NCBI RefSeq assembly: GCF_024362695.1
Contig: NC_065419.1
Span: forward strand, 13,950,678-14,014,677
DNA: 64,000 bases
Origin: Pectinophora gossypiella
Taxonomy: Eukaryota > Arthropoda > Insecta > Lepidoptera > Gelechiidae
Reading direction: 5' to 3'
Shown: piece by piece, positions 9,437 to 24,400 of the stretch
Position numbering within the stretch: the stretch's first letter is position 1
Layout: every line of letters begins with the position of its first letter
Notes under the pieces: generated by a model
The model's input: only the letters and a program-made list of their open reading frames with translations
Database searches by the model: none
Told to the model about the DNA's origin: nothing
Program-made: the position numbers and the translations under genes

Positions 9437-12400
9437 TCAGCTAGGGAATTTGGCGTAGAGCGCGTAGTGCAGCTCGTAGCCAGAGAAGCGGCAGTACTGT
9501 GCATCCTTCTGGTCGAAGCCGCACAGCGACGAGAACTGCTTCAGCTGCCGCGGAGCCTCCGCCCCCGGGGAGTCCTGCGGACATTGAATAAAATCAATTT
9601 AGTGTCTAATTGTAAGTTCTGTATTTTGAACATAAAAATGCAAAAAGATTTTCTGATATTAGGTATCGTCAAGAAAAAGCTTCAAAAGCCTTGTCAATTT
9701 ATTAGAATTGTTGACAGAGTCCAATTTATAGCAAACATTTAACTAGACTTTACTGCACTTCACCTCAGGAAATTCCAGTATTTTTGCTAAAATTTTAGAC
9801 TAGACAAAATATCTCACCGGTGTAGCGAAGACGGTGAGCACGAACTTCCCGGGGCGGAAGGCGCGCAGCACGCGCGCGATGACGTCATCGTAGCTGGCGA
9901 CCGGCACGTTCGACTCGAACGACACGTACGAGCACGAGCGCTCCGGGGTGATGTGGATCGTCATGTAGCAGCCCTGCGGATACACCCGTACTTCTTACGT
10001 TTGTATACATTTTGGCGCCAATTCGAACAGCGTTTATTATACTGTCAATCCATCTGACCTGATGCGTTACCAGCTGGAGAATCGTGATTGCGCACTACAA
10101 GAGCAAATCGGTGGGTGGAGCGACAATTTCGCCATACATTTTATACCTACACCCTCGGTCATCTTGAGGCATCGGGCGGAATGCATTGGCAAGTGTAATA
10201 AACACTTTAATTTTAAAGAACTAAACGTAGCTCTATCTCTTTCTTACACTTATTGTAAGTGAAAGACGGCGCTACTTTAAGAGCTGTCAAAATAAAATTA
10301 CATTAAGTTAATAACCGCCAGATTGTCAGCAGCTTTACTCATGACTTATGACTTAAAAGCTGCCTTCCTCGCATTCAACGTTTGGAAACATTTGACACCA
10401 GTTTATGTGGGACCAGTAAAAGAAACGTTTCGATAAGGCAATAAACGTTACAGAAACAGTGTCAAAGGTTTTTACTACAAAACTGTCATACTTATCGATA
10501 TGGGTGCACCCCTTACTTATTCGAAATTTTTAAGCAACCTAAAGGTATAATTACTTCGTTTACTTTCGCAGAGAAAAAATGTGGCAAGTAATATATATTA
10601 TGTATTTTTTTTATTAAATATATTATATTAATAAATAATATTATATTTTTAAATGTATCAAATTGAATACTCATGTATGAGCGAATGAAGTAAATTGGTA
10701 CGATTGGTAAAAATGTAATAACGGATTAAAATAGGAGAATATTCGGAAAAGGATTAATGACTTACAGATGGCAAATCCTTATCTCCCTTTGGCGGCGTAA
10801 AAACATATTTATTATGAGCATAACTAGCATAAAAAATATAATAAAAGATCAATTTTGATATCCCTAAACTCTAAGTAACTAGTAGTAACTAACTACAAAA
10901 TTGTTTAATTTTATGGGACAGATTTTTACGCTTTTAATAGAATATCCTTCACATATTAACTGTTTCATAAGACAGAGATCCAAAAGAGACTTGTTTTTTA
11001 TATTAAAATAGATTACGATGTGACCTTCCGTGGAGCAGGACGATTACTATACAGTAAAATATCAAAGAACACCTTAAACTTAAACACCTTATAAAAATAT
11101 CATTAGCCCCACGTTGGGCGCCACTTATCGCGGTCAGACGTCCGAACGTCGGAGGTAGCTAGATAAGGTGATGACGCAGCAGAATACGATGAGAGTGAGG
11201 TAGCTGATGGAAGGCAAGGAGAATTTAGGATTTTATTACGATTTGAATTAAGAATGAATTCCAAAATGTAGCCAGTTAGAACATTGATTTCGATAGACGA
11301 TGTCAACGAATAAAGTTTTAACTGTTACAAAATTTTATGAAAATACTTACATCTTTAGCGACCCCGTTCATGGAATAGCCGCATGGGTCGAACAGGAAAT
11401 CGTCTATGACCATCCCTGGGATTATTTTATCTATGCCCGACTCCTGTGAACAAACATATAATTGAGTAAATAATTATTAGAAAAAAATATTAATCGAAAG
11501 TATTAATATATTTAGTCAGCTTGGTAAAACGGGTCCATCTGGGAAAGGAACGCTTCTAACTTGACTCTGGTCTGGTGACACCCTGGACCCCTAGTCAAAA
11601 ATCTCATTTTCACCGTGTGCCGCTTTACCCCATGCATGCGAGCGAGACTTCATATTACGAGAATTCATATCCAATTTTGGACGTAGGCCTCTTCCATGTT
11701 TTTCCACTTCCGACGATCTTGGGCAGAAGGAAGCAGATAAGTAAATAACAATAAAGTAAGTGACAGCCTCCGTGGTCTAGTGGTTAGAGCGTTAGGCTCA
11801 CGATCTGGAGGTCCGGGTTCAATTCCCGATGGGGACATTGTCGAAATCACTTTGTGAGACTGTCCTTTGTTTGGTAAGGACTTTTCAGGCTTGAATCACC
11901 TGATTGTCCGAAAAAGTAAGATGATTCCGTGCTTCGGAGGGCACGTTAAGCCGTTGGTCCCGGCTATTAGCCGTAAAAACACCTCCACCAACCCGCAGTG
12001 GAGCAGCGTGGTGGAGTATGCTCCATACCCCCTCCAGTTGATTGAGGGGAGGCCTGTGCCCAGCAGTGGGACGTATATAGGCAGTTTATGTTTATGTTTA
12101 AGTGTCAAACACTGTTAAAGAAAACTACTTATTATTACACATTTATTCGTATAACTAACCCGGGTAGCTTCAGCGGCGGTGTCGGAGTTGGCGCGCGTGA
12201 AGATGTCCATGACCTCGGGGTCGAGGTCGGACATGAGGATCTCGATGGTCTGGTCGGGCTCCGACACCGAGCACACGTGCACCTCGTGCTGCTCCTTCTC
12301 TAGAGCGTCCACCGTACCTGTCACCACCAAAGACTGAATTAGTTTTATTGTGTTATAACTATGCACACACAAACGCACGTCCGGAATCCCTAATGGAGTG

Positions 12401-15400
12401 AAACCCATATATCGTCGCCTCTTTTTCTACCACCCCTGTCTTCTCCTCTTCTGTCGCCTTATCGACTATCAATCAATCAATGTCAATAATTCTGACTTGT
12501 TGAATTCTGAATGACATGTAGAGACGAATAAAATGAGCACAATAGGAGACCTTATTGCTAAACAGAAACTTCTGGCAGGCAACCTTAGGGTGAAAGAAGT
12601 TTATGCAATTGGAGCGCGGGATGGTGCAATACAAAAAATAAACATATAATCCTCCTAACATAAATAAATATATATAATAGGCACAAATACATACATACAC
12701 ATAACCTATACAATATAATACATATAGGGAGAATAAGAAAATAATGTGGCTGGAGGAATAGTGCTTTTTTGAACAACAACTCATACTCAATCACATTCGG
12801 ATTTGTTTTTTGTTAACAAAACCTTACTATTAGGCTATTTTCAATAAGTATTTTATTTCCAATTTGTAGTCTCAAATTGTACCCGGATTGGTCAGAGAGG
12901 TGGGCCAGACAGGTCAGACAGGCAGTCGCTTGTGTAAAAAAACCGGCCCTGTCAAATCTTCAGGTTAGCTAAGCGGACCCTGTGGAAAACGGGACACTGC
13001 GAGGGAGACAATGATTTCATTTAGCATCTTACCTTCGAGCGGCAACAGCGTGTAGAGATACCAGCAATCCTTCTCCGGGCCCATTATGTACGCGCGCCCG
13101 TCTCCGAAGAAAGAGTCCAGCAACTCCACCTGAAGAGAACAAACATTACAACATTATAAAAAAAATGGCATTCGTTAAGAGGGCGCTTGGAAGACTTAAA
13201 ACCACCTGATTGACAAATGTCCCGAGGCTACTTCCCCGATACCGAACGTACCGGCGTGGTCGACGATTTCTCTCAATCAGCGCTTATCGCTATCGACTAG
13301 GGTCGATTATATTTTTCCTCTCATACGACGCCCTGAGCCGAGGTTCGCGCCCAACTGTTCACCCTCAGGCCTGTTGTCTTAAACGTTGTCCCGGGTGAGA
13401 GCCTTCAGCGCTCCCCATTTGTCCGGTCAAGTAGTTAATACCATCTGCGGCAAATCTACAATAAGTCACGTCAAAAAAAAGGGAGCCGTATCGTCTATGA
13501 TGGTCGAGCCAAGTGTGTTAGTATTGTATTATTTATTTCCTCTTCAAATCACACGCCAAGACTTTGATAACAATGCTAGTCTATTTCCGTGAATTCGTCT
13601 AAAATTAACAATGGCATATCATGTTGGACTTGTCATTACAAGTCCCTTTCGATTCCAATCAATGAACGATTCTTACGAGCCATTCAATGATTTGTTAGAA
13701 GTGACGTCTTAATTACCAATGAGCAGTTCTTAATACCCATTTATACGAAGTGACGTCACTATTGCGGTTATCAATTTCCAATAGTTTCACCGAGCGAGCC
13801 AAACAAAACATTCACAGCTGATTCCACATTCGCGGAATCGTTGAAGTTTATTGACACTGTTGCCAAACGTTTGTTCCCATTTGTTCTAAATGCTCGGCGA
13901 TACTGCTCACCACCTATCATCACGTTGGTCTATCAGAAAGCTGGGTGAGGTGTGGGTACCTCTGACTACCTCAATTAGGATATAGGTGTGTTTATGTTAT
14001 GTTCTAATTGCTTAATCCGTAACTTTGACAACTTCGGTAATAGTCCACCAACAATAATTATCTATGATCCAAACATAAATTAAAACTCGAAGTCGAATTT
14101 AGTGTTTTGGCCCAAGTCGGGATTCCAACCCGTGACAATACGAAACCATGCGTTCCGCCTCAGCACCAGCACCTTTTGACGTGACTCGTATAGCATTCAC
14201 AAACTGGCCGGGCTATAAAGAGCTCACTGAGCCCTCGCCCAGTACCGGCGCCTCACCCGTTTAGCTCCACAAACTCCTCACCTCGGAATCAAAGTTGTCG
14301 TGCGGCTGCAGCTGCGCGTGCGGTCGCGCGAACTCCCGGCGTGAGTAGAACACGTTGTGCACGCGCGCGTGGCCCGCCACCTCGCGCGCCAGCGCGAGCA
14401 CTGCGCGCACGCAGCGCAGCGGCGTCGTGGTGCCGCACGTCTTCAGGATCCAGCGGCGTCGGGACACGAACATGCTGCTCTCGCTGGAAGAGAAGGAAAC
14501 TGATATCAGTGGGGACCTCGATGCCTACTGCTTAGATTGATAGTAGACTCACAGTTCGCTGAAGACCGTGAAAGGTGAACAGAACCTATGAAAGATACCC
14601 CTTTGCCCAGCAGTGAGAATATGGCCATCATCATCTCCCTAGCGATATCCCGTTTTTTTTTTCACAGGGTCCGCTTACCTTACCTCAAGATTTGACATGT
14701 TCAGTTTTTCACAGAAGCGACTGCCTGTCTGACCTTCCAACCCGCGAAGGGAAAACCAGCCCAATACAGGCTAGGTTAGGTTAGGTCTCGGGAAGGTGGG
14801 TTTCCTTACTTAATCATTTATGAAATGCATTTATAAATACTTCTTTCTCCATGTTGTGTAACAGGTCAACAGTCTAGCAATGACTTATCAATGCGTGTAA
14901 CTTCTATATTTAGTTCGATAATGCGACGTTATCCCTAATGACCGACACGGAGAAACTAAGATAAACTCGATCGTTGACTTGTGTCGAGGGCAAGAGTAGT
15001 AAGATGATAAACTTTAAGTTGTTTCACGAATATCATCGACTCCCTAGCGTTATCCCGTTTTTCACAGGGTCCGCTTACCTAACCTGAAGATTTGACAGGT
15101 CCAGTTTTTTACGGAAGCGACTGCCTGTCTGACATTTCCAACCCGCGAAGGGAGAAAACCAGCCCAATACATGTTAGGTCACACCTTCGAAACGCATTTC
15201 AGGGAATGTGTGTTTCCTTACGATATGTAATTAAGTATAAAAATAAGTATTTCTGATAACCTACGTCTAAATTGCTATATCGCCTTAACGAAAACAGCAA
15301 GGTCGCATACCTACATCTTTCCATTAAATCTAAAACCAACAAGGGAATTAAATTGCTTGTTTCTTTTTTTTTTCAATTTATTAGGTTTACCAACAGTTAC

Positions 15401-18400
15401 AACATTATTACTACGCTTATTCAACAAACATAGGTGTTATTCTAAATGCGTAACCAATTAAAGGTAAACACAGCTAACAATTTCAACTTACAACACTACG
15501 TAATTACATTGGAACAACTTCACGCATTAGAATAATTTATTTACGTGGTTAAGGCAAATATTGAATCCAATTTTAAGAGTAATACCGATAACAATGGGTA
15601 ACTAGTTTCGACCAACGCCTAAATAAAACAACACGGTTTGCTTTAGATAATAGCGATCGTTTGAACTAAACGCCATTTATTATAAATAAGGCCAGGCTAA
15701 TGGACAGTAATCGCGTGGCAAATATGCTTTGCCCTGATGGGTTTTCTCATCAAAAACTTTTAATTGTTATTGTAATAAGGGCAGTAGTTAAATATTATCC
15801 GACTGCGCGACAAAAATAGAGTCGTATTTAATGAATTGGACAGTGTGTCCGGGAGATAAGAGGCATAATTATAAACAATACAATACAAGACTTTTTATTG
15901 CACTTAAAACATTATCTACTTAATTTTACCTATCACGTTGGTCTAATACAAAAGCTCGGTGAAAGTTCATCAAATCAGATATACTTTATTGCACAGAACT
16001 AAATTTCAACAATCAGACATAACACATGAATACAGTACAATTTGGGCGGCCTTATTGCTAGAGCAATTTCTTCCCAGCAACCACTAAAAGGAAACAAACA
16101 TTTACCTACAACTTGGATGCGGAATCCATCTAATACATCTTGCGATGTACGTACCTCTATCAAGCCCAATTGGGAATATTATTTTTTTGCCTTTCATAAT
16201 CGTGAACATGAATTGACCAATATGGAAGAAGCAAGAGAAGTGTATCAGGATCGAAGCAAATGGAATTACATAGTCTCTGCTTACCCCGGTGGGAAATAAG
16301 CGAGAGTTTATGTAAAATTGCTTCAAAAATCATAGTTGGTTAGCATTTTTTTATAAATAAAAGTCGGGTTTCGCTTTCCTTGTGCTAAGAATATTATAAG
16401 TTTCATCGAACTGTAAAAGTTAGATACCTAATTGATGTTTGTTACTGAGAAATCCCGTCTTGATAAATAAGAGGAAAATAGCTACATGAAGATTGTGCTT
16501 TTAATCGTTAGTCTTGTTTAATTATTATATCACTATAGATGATGCAATTGTGAAGGATAATTACTTAATACAAGACAGACGACATGACAATTATTAAAAT
16601 TACTTTTCCAGTTTTCCATTCGACTCTATTCTAGATATAATTCTATTTTTTTCCTTTACAAGAGCAATTATACAACGTTTCATCAGCAGCATTGCAGGTG
16701 CAGCATTTTCCATGCTGCTTGTTTAGGGAAAAATAGGGCAGTGGTTTCCCTCTTGCCTTCCGCCCGTTTACAACATTTATGAAACAAATAAAAGAGAAGG
16801 TGCAGGTCGTGTCGTATCAGGAGGTGAAGGATTTGGCGGGAAGAAGAGAGGAATGGCGATTACTCCACCGACAAGAGCGCAGCTCTTAAATAGAGAGAGA
16901 GAGAGAGAGAGAGAGAGAATAGGAGTCTTTTTACAAAAGAAATGGTACAGTTTCTCCACTGAAGCATTGCGGAGTACCTTGTCGTGGAGCTGCCCTCACT
17001 TTGAGGTACATCAAGCACGCATCGGTGCCGGGCAGGGTGTCCCATCTGTACATAGATATGTCGTGGCCAGATCGTAGAATTGATCATTTCATGATGTGTT
17101 CGACCATTTCATGAAATAGCCAACTTAAGTTGACCATATCGTTGAAACGTCAACGTTTAATGACATTTCAATCAACGTTTGGCCATATCGTTAATGCAGG
17201 CGGTATCCAGACTATGTGGGGTAATAAAACTGCGAATAGTTGATTAATTTCTTAAGTTCAAAATTATGTACCTATTCGATATGGAAAATTGTACAATTAC
17301 GTTGATAATGTTACTAATTTTACGATATGATTGCCAACGTGTGGCATTATCATGAAGTAATCATGCATTTAGTTGCTCATATCGTTAAACGTTGTGTGTT
17401 CATTGATTTGGCCAAACTACATCATGTTGTGGTCAACGTGTGATGTTCTATTTCATGAAATATGACCATTTCACATGAAATCCAGCACATCATGAAATGA
17501 TCAATTCTACGATCTGCGCACGACAGATACATACGTATAGTTTATTCTATGCTAAAGATGAAAAACACAAAATCTTTAGTACTCCCTAACTATACATTAT
17601 TAGGGGGTCTTTGAAGTTCTATATAGCCTAAAATAAGTTCTCCTTAGTTCTCCAATTAAGATCGAAAAAAAAAACATTTGGAAATCATATTCTTTACAAA
17701 GCTAAACACAACTTTAATAAATAATAATAAAAACGTTTATTTCGGACAAACTGCGACACACACAGACTACCTAAAGCATAGTATAACGTATAGAACAGCA
17801 ACTCTCCGCTCCCCACCAGCGGCTGAGCTAGGTTTACCTCACCCCCTCTCGGTTTTACTTTAGTCTTCAATCGTGTAGTCGTCACAAGTCACGCATAGCG
17901 CGTGTACGATAACGTCAATGTGTAGTGTCTGTGTAAAACGAAGGGTTTTTGTATGAAGTGTCCGCGTGTGCCTAAAGGTCCATCACACGTATGACCAACC
18001 AGGATAAGAATGCTAAGATAAGAAGACCTACACATTTATCTATAAAGGTTGACCTATGAGGTCAGTATTGATAGCAGTTGAATTTGAGACATTTACGTTC
18101 CGTTACAATTGATAGCAAACGTTGAACAAACAAAGGTCAACAGATAATATTGTCTGGAGTAAGTTGACAAAATAATAATTGACTTCTGATTGCTCCTATC
18201 GATGTCATCATGGATTTGAGTTGTTATGTCATTCATTTAAATTAACTAAAACTGAGAATGCGAAGGACGCAAGAGAAGTGTCAAGGTCGAAGCAAAAGAA
18301 ATTCCATAGTCTGTGCTTACCCCGGTGGGAAATAGGCGTGAGTTTCTGTATGTATATATGTTAAAATAACCGCCTCCATGGTCCAGTGGTTGAGCGGCGG

Positions 18401-21400
18401 GGACATATCACAAAAACCACTTTTGACTAATTGGAAACTACCTTGTTACGAATAAATGATGCTGATTCGGTGAGCTTAACTGAAATAAGTGAAAACTTAT
18501 AGTAATATCGTATACATTTAAACGCAATTTAAATCAGTAAGTAATTACTGAACAGTAAAATAATAACCCTGTCAATCCTGTTAGTCATAACGGCGCTGTG
18601 AGCGCACAGAGGAGCTCGATGGCGCAGCGGTAAACGCGCTCGGTATGCGATTGTTGAAGTTAAGCAACTTTCCCAAAAGCCGGTCTTAGGATGGGTGACC
18701 ACAAAAAAAAAGTTTTCATCTCAAGCTCCTCCGTGTTTCGGAAGGCACGTTAAGCCGTTGGTCCCGGCTGCATTAGCAGTCGTTAATAACAACCAATCCG
18801 CACTGGGCCCGCGTGGTGGTTTAAGGCCCGATCTCCCTATCCATCCATAGGGAAGGCCCGTGCCCCAGCAGTTGGGACGTTAATGGGCTGGTGATGATGA
18901 TGATCGCACATTGAATCTACGTAACGGCTAGTTTTCTTGAAAAAGATAGTTCTTATTTTAGCCTTAAAATGGTGTCGATAATTTTGCTTGGCTTTACTAT
19001 AATTGTTGTGGCGAGAATTCGCTGCAATTCATTCACCCATGTCTGCCATAGCTGGTGTTCTGCCAACGTGAGTCATTGCCCTATTCCCGGACATCTGTGT
19101 ATATCTTTATGTTACGTTTTGCGAATTTCATGATCGTTTATAGTCGTAGATAAGTAAAATAGAGTAGTGTGAGCTCCAACAGAGTTAACAACAAGAGTCT
19201 TACTGTCAAGATCGTAAAGATCTTCACAAAATGACAAAGTAATTGTCATCCCAATTATAGGTGAAAACGGCATGCAGACTTACACGTACCTACAGCAAAG
19301 CTAAGCTAGCCTACATCTAATTGTACAAAAAAAAGCAAAAATATAATTATAACAAAATAATGAAGGCGGCCATGATTGTGTCAGGCTCGCGTAGTTTAGA
19401 TACGGCATCAAAGGCATAATAAGTATTTTGAGGTGGGACATGGTCGATAGTAATATTAAGTCGCTTTTTCTGTCCCTTAAATCCTATGTACGCTTAAATC
19501 TTTAAAACTACGCAACGGATTTTGATGCGGTTTTTTTTACTATTTATAGTAATTACATAACATAATCTCCTAGCTGACGCGTCGACAATTTGTTCTAGCC
19601 ATGTCCACGCCGATTACGCGACGTTATCGCATGCGCACTCATTGATGCATACATTTGTATTTGTACATAAAAGTTCGACCCGTGGACGAGAATTGCGTCG
19701 TATGACACGTGGCTAGACGTGGCATAGTACATTGTAGTTTACGACTTATAAGGCTCTTGTGTACGGACACGAGCATTAATATGTATGCACTTTGGTACCA
19801 TGTCACATTAACTTTTTTGACAAATTGAACTGTAAGTCTCACTAAATGTCAAATATGTTAGTGCGACAGAGTCCTAAAGTGGGTACATTATATTGCCCAT
19901 TACTGTACCAAACTACGAACTATTAAATACGAGAGAGCATGCTATGAGTTTGTTTCTCGTGACTCATTTACCTGCAACTACCTATTCTAAAGGAAAATAG
20001 GCATTCAGTACCAAATGATTTCGTGCGTACACGAAATAAAGGACAAGTATATAATAGCAAATTACCTAAAGTTAAGTGGCTACTAGTCAAATGAGATACT
20101 TTTTACGAAACGTCAAAACGAAAGTTTTCCTTGGAGTTTGTGTGGAAATACTATCCTAGGACGTCTTGAATAAGTGCGGTGCGGTTGTTACTTAATTCAC
20201 AAGTAAATATTCGAAAATAAATCGTAAAGTAAAACGAGATTGAATTTGGATCATTTTAGACTGGCTTTTAATTCTAGATTAGCATTTTATAATTTATCTT
20301 TGACCTATATAAATACCCTATAATGGGCACGCTGAACTGACGAATCAGGAATCAAAGGAATCACAGTAGAAAAGATAATGTGAAAACAATTACTGATGAT
20401 AAAAATACCAAGTTGTAAATCGGTTACAATCAATGTTACAATGCATCGCATTAGATTTTAGATAAGCAACATAAATTGGGGCTCTGTCATCAGAGTTATC
20501 GGTGTTAGCAACAAGATAATGACATGAATGGATTTCTGATAATTTGATGTTTTCATAAGTTAAAAAAGTTCAGTATCCTTCTATTTATACGCATCTTTTT
20601 CCGATATTACTATCTCTATATTTTATCTGTTATGTTGTATGTACATTAATAAATAAATAAATAATCTTATCCACCTAACATAAATACGGGTAGGGACAAA
20701 TACGTTAGTTATGTAAATGTTTTAATGCAATAAACATTACACAACAATTTGTGTAATATTTTATTGCATTACGTATGTTACAATGTATATTGTACATCAC
20801 GCCAGTATTCCGGATGGGGTAGGCAGAGGTGTATAGTCTGCTTGGCGTTTCGACATGACGACACGACTTCAACTTAACCAACTTTAAGATATATGGACTA
20901 CAAACTGTGGTTCATACACATACTTACTAAGTTGGAGATTGACCAAAATTGGTCCAAATGTCCACCACTAACGAGACCCTGGCTAAATGTAAAAACTACA
21001 TTTTTGTCATTTTTGTATGGAAATATCTTATTTATAATTTATTTACTTTTAGGAAGATTAACAGCTGAATAGTAATGTATATTTTTGACCGCGACTTTTT
21101 ATTTATTACTCAGTATTTTGTGGTCCATCACGGTAAACAGGTCTCGTTAGTGGTGGATATGTGGACCAAGTTCCATACAACTTTGGTCAAAGATAAGGTG
21201 GACGATCTTTGGACTTAAATCCGCCCGCCATCCCCCTCAGGTGGCACATTAAGGGCGAATCGTATTTATCGGCAATCGCATTCAAACTCTGATCGTCATC
21301 TCAAAATAAACAGCTAACCTTTTATAGAATGTCTAAGTCGGTAGTTTCGTCAGTGAGTCCGACCTTCAGTTGGTTCTTTTTTTTTTGTTGCTAGGCTGTC

Positions 21401-24400
21401 GTGTTGTCAATAGAAATGTCTCAGGCTGCATTTACAGTATGTACTGTAATGAATTCATATAAGATACAAATCTATTTAGTAACACATTGGTGAAGTCTAC
21501 AAGGTCAAGGATACAAGAGCTGAATAATAATTGCTGGAATTTAGAATGTTTTTTTTTATAGGCTCGCGTAATCTTACCTGATGTTAAGTAATGATGTGGT
21601 CTAGGGTGCTAGCAAATGCCTATTCAGTCTAGACTTGGAGGACTTCCAAACTATAACGAATTGGAAAATAGGTGACGGCAGACAGTTCCAGTCCTTAGCT
21701 GTTCGCATCAAAAAGGAAGAGGCAAAACGTTGAGTGCGAATTGGTGTATTATTCTTTCAAAAGGTTACCATAACATTAGTTAAGATTCATGACGTGGGTT
21801 AGAGTTGGAAGAAGAAGGCCTAGGCGTACATACCGCGATCAAATCCTAGATGTTGTATAGAAAGACTTGGTCAAAAGTACTCTAAACCGGCGAGCATGCA
21901 TAAAAACTTTCATGATGACAGTTGATGAAGCGAATGTAGTGTCAGAGGTACATCCATCGCAAGATGAACTAAGTACCCGCACCTCACCGAGCTCTCTGTT
22001 AAGCAGGTGGTTAGGTTAGGTTTATATGAATCTGAAAGCGTGCTATTATAGCTTTAACTTAGGTAGTCCGTATTGGTAGGTATTAGGTATACAAAGTTTG
22101 AGTTCCAGACGACCTTGCCAAGTTTATAGTATATGACTCATAGACACGTGAAGTCGGATATTTATAGAAAATTCCATTACATAAGGACGAAATTAATTTT
22201 TAAGGGGCTACTAATAATAGGTGTTCTTAAAAGAAACTAAAGTCATTGAAAATTAATTCATGTGTTGTATGAGTAACGCAAAGAAGACTGACACTGTGCG
22301 GCGGGCACCCTCAATTACTGCCTTTAAAGCTCTAAGAAGTATTTTCTGGAACATTGACTTTGACCTAACTATACTATTTATTATATTATATCTGTTTTAT
22401 ATATGTATATACTTATCTTGTAATATACTTATTTATGTAATTATCAATAAGTAGTCTATAACGTATTTAGTAATATTAGTAGTAAGTATACATTTAGTTT
22501 ACTTGCTATTCATAGATATTAACTCATTTATTGCGTGATAACACCGGCCCACTGAGTTTCTTTCAGGCTGTCCAAGGTTAGCTGGAAGAAATCCCAATTA
22601 GGGATAAGCTCGCCTATGCTTTATCTAACGATAAATTATATGTAAATTTTCTTTGTATTCTAAAGCAATAAAGAGTATACAAACAAACAAACAAGACTAC
22701 TATTGAGAGTTATTGAGGACAGAAGAGGCAAGATGATTGGACACTTAATAAGACAAGACGAATTTATTAAAAACACCATAGAAGGGAGGATAGAAGGAAA
22801 GAGAGGAAGGGGAAGACCAAGAAGAGCATACATGGAACAAATCAAAGAAAAGGCGAACGTCGAGGTTGGAATTTCACCTCACAACCCATACGATAGAAAG
22901 AGAAGAAGTTAGAAAAATATTGCTCAGATTTGGTTAAGTTGTACGTGGATAACTCTTACGAATATCGAACGAAATACTTAGTCGGGTCCCGGCTGCATTA
23001 GCAGTCGTTAATAACCATCAATCCGCACTGGGCCCGCGTGATGGTTTAAGGCCCGATCTCCCTATCCATCCATAGGGAAGGCCCGTGCCCCAGCAGTGGG
23101 GACGTTAATGGGCTGATGATGATGATGATGACTTAGTCGGGAATAATGATTCCGATTGGATTGTTCTTCTATCGTGTGACTTGTGAGGTGATTTAACAAC
23201 CTCATCCACCCTGGTGTCAGGGTTATTATTGAGCCACCAAAGGCCCCTGACATGGCTCATGTAACGACTACCTACTTACATCAGTAAGTACTTAGTAACC
23301 GGGACCAACGGCTTAACGTGCCTTCCGAAACACGGATCATCTTACTTTTGGACAATTAGGTGATCAGCCTATAATATCCTAACTAGGGATCACAAAATGA
23401 ATTTTGTGATATGTGTGAACATTCATTCATGATGTCCTTAGAAAAGGTTTAATACCATCTACTCTGAACCGGCGTGCGTGTATGAAGCGATTGATAAATG
23501 TGGAGGAAGCAAGAGAAGTGTGTCAGGTTCGAAGCAAATGGAATTCTATAGTCTCTGCTTACCCCGGTGGGGAATAGGCGTGAGTTTATGTATGTGTGTG
23601 AACATTCAACAGTGTTGCCGCCTACATTTGAGCTTCTAGTTTTTATCCTCATTGGAGCAATTAAATGTCCAAACTAATTTATGAAAGGTCTATAACTTCT
23701 AAATCAAACATCAAACTTATCGCTTGTTGATAATTCCTCAGTCGGTGGTCGGTTCCCCTAGGACGCTAAGTCCCTAAGTTTTGTCACCTTAAACAAAGTT
23801 TGCCTTCAATCTAATTTCGGATATCGCGAATTCAATCCAATTGGCCTCTGTGGTCCAGTGGTTGAGCGTTGGGTTCACGATCCGGAGGTCTCGGGTTCGA
23901 ATCCCGGTGGGGACATATCACAAAAATCACTTTGTGATCCCTAGTTTGGTTAGGAGATTACAGGCTGATCATCTGATTGTCCGAAAGTAACACGACCCGT
24001 GCTTCGGAAGGCACGTTAAGCCGTTGGCCCCGGTTACTACTTACTTATGTAACGACTACGTACTTACTTTCCTTTGGCGCTGGCGGCTCAAAAGTAACTC
24101 TGACACCAGGGTTGATGAGGTTGGTAATACACCTCACATCCCACACGATAGATGAAGAAGCAGTGATGTACCTATCAGTCGTGATTAGGCCGATAGATTC
24201 TGTTCTATCTGACACAAAAAAAAAACTGTACTTAAGTGCTTGCGTATAAAAAGGGAATGAATACGTATAAAAAAACACCAATATAAAATTTTATGAATGA
24301 ATATGTCATGAAACAACACAGTTTATCTTCGTCTCATCAATATTTAATGTAACGACGCTGGGTGTTTAAACCGTCACGCTATATTTACGGAACTGGACAA

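Noticed and set aside
11765..11837. tRNA gene (A and B boxes, 72-nt spacing)
   Set aside because: The acceptor stem does not pair and the same head continues into a SINE body at 2245, 11765 and 23844.
14768..14786. TTAGG-type telomere repeat (also near 22010, 34010 and 40065)
   Set aside because: Only two or three tandem units each, mostly inside SINE family B, so not telomeric arrays.
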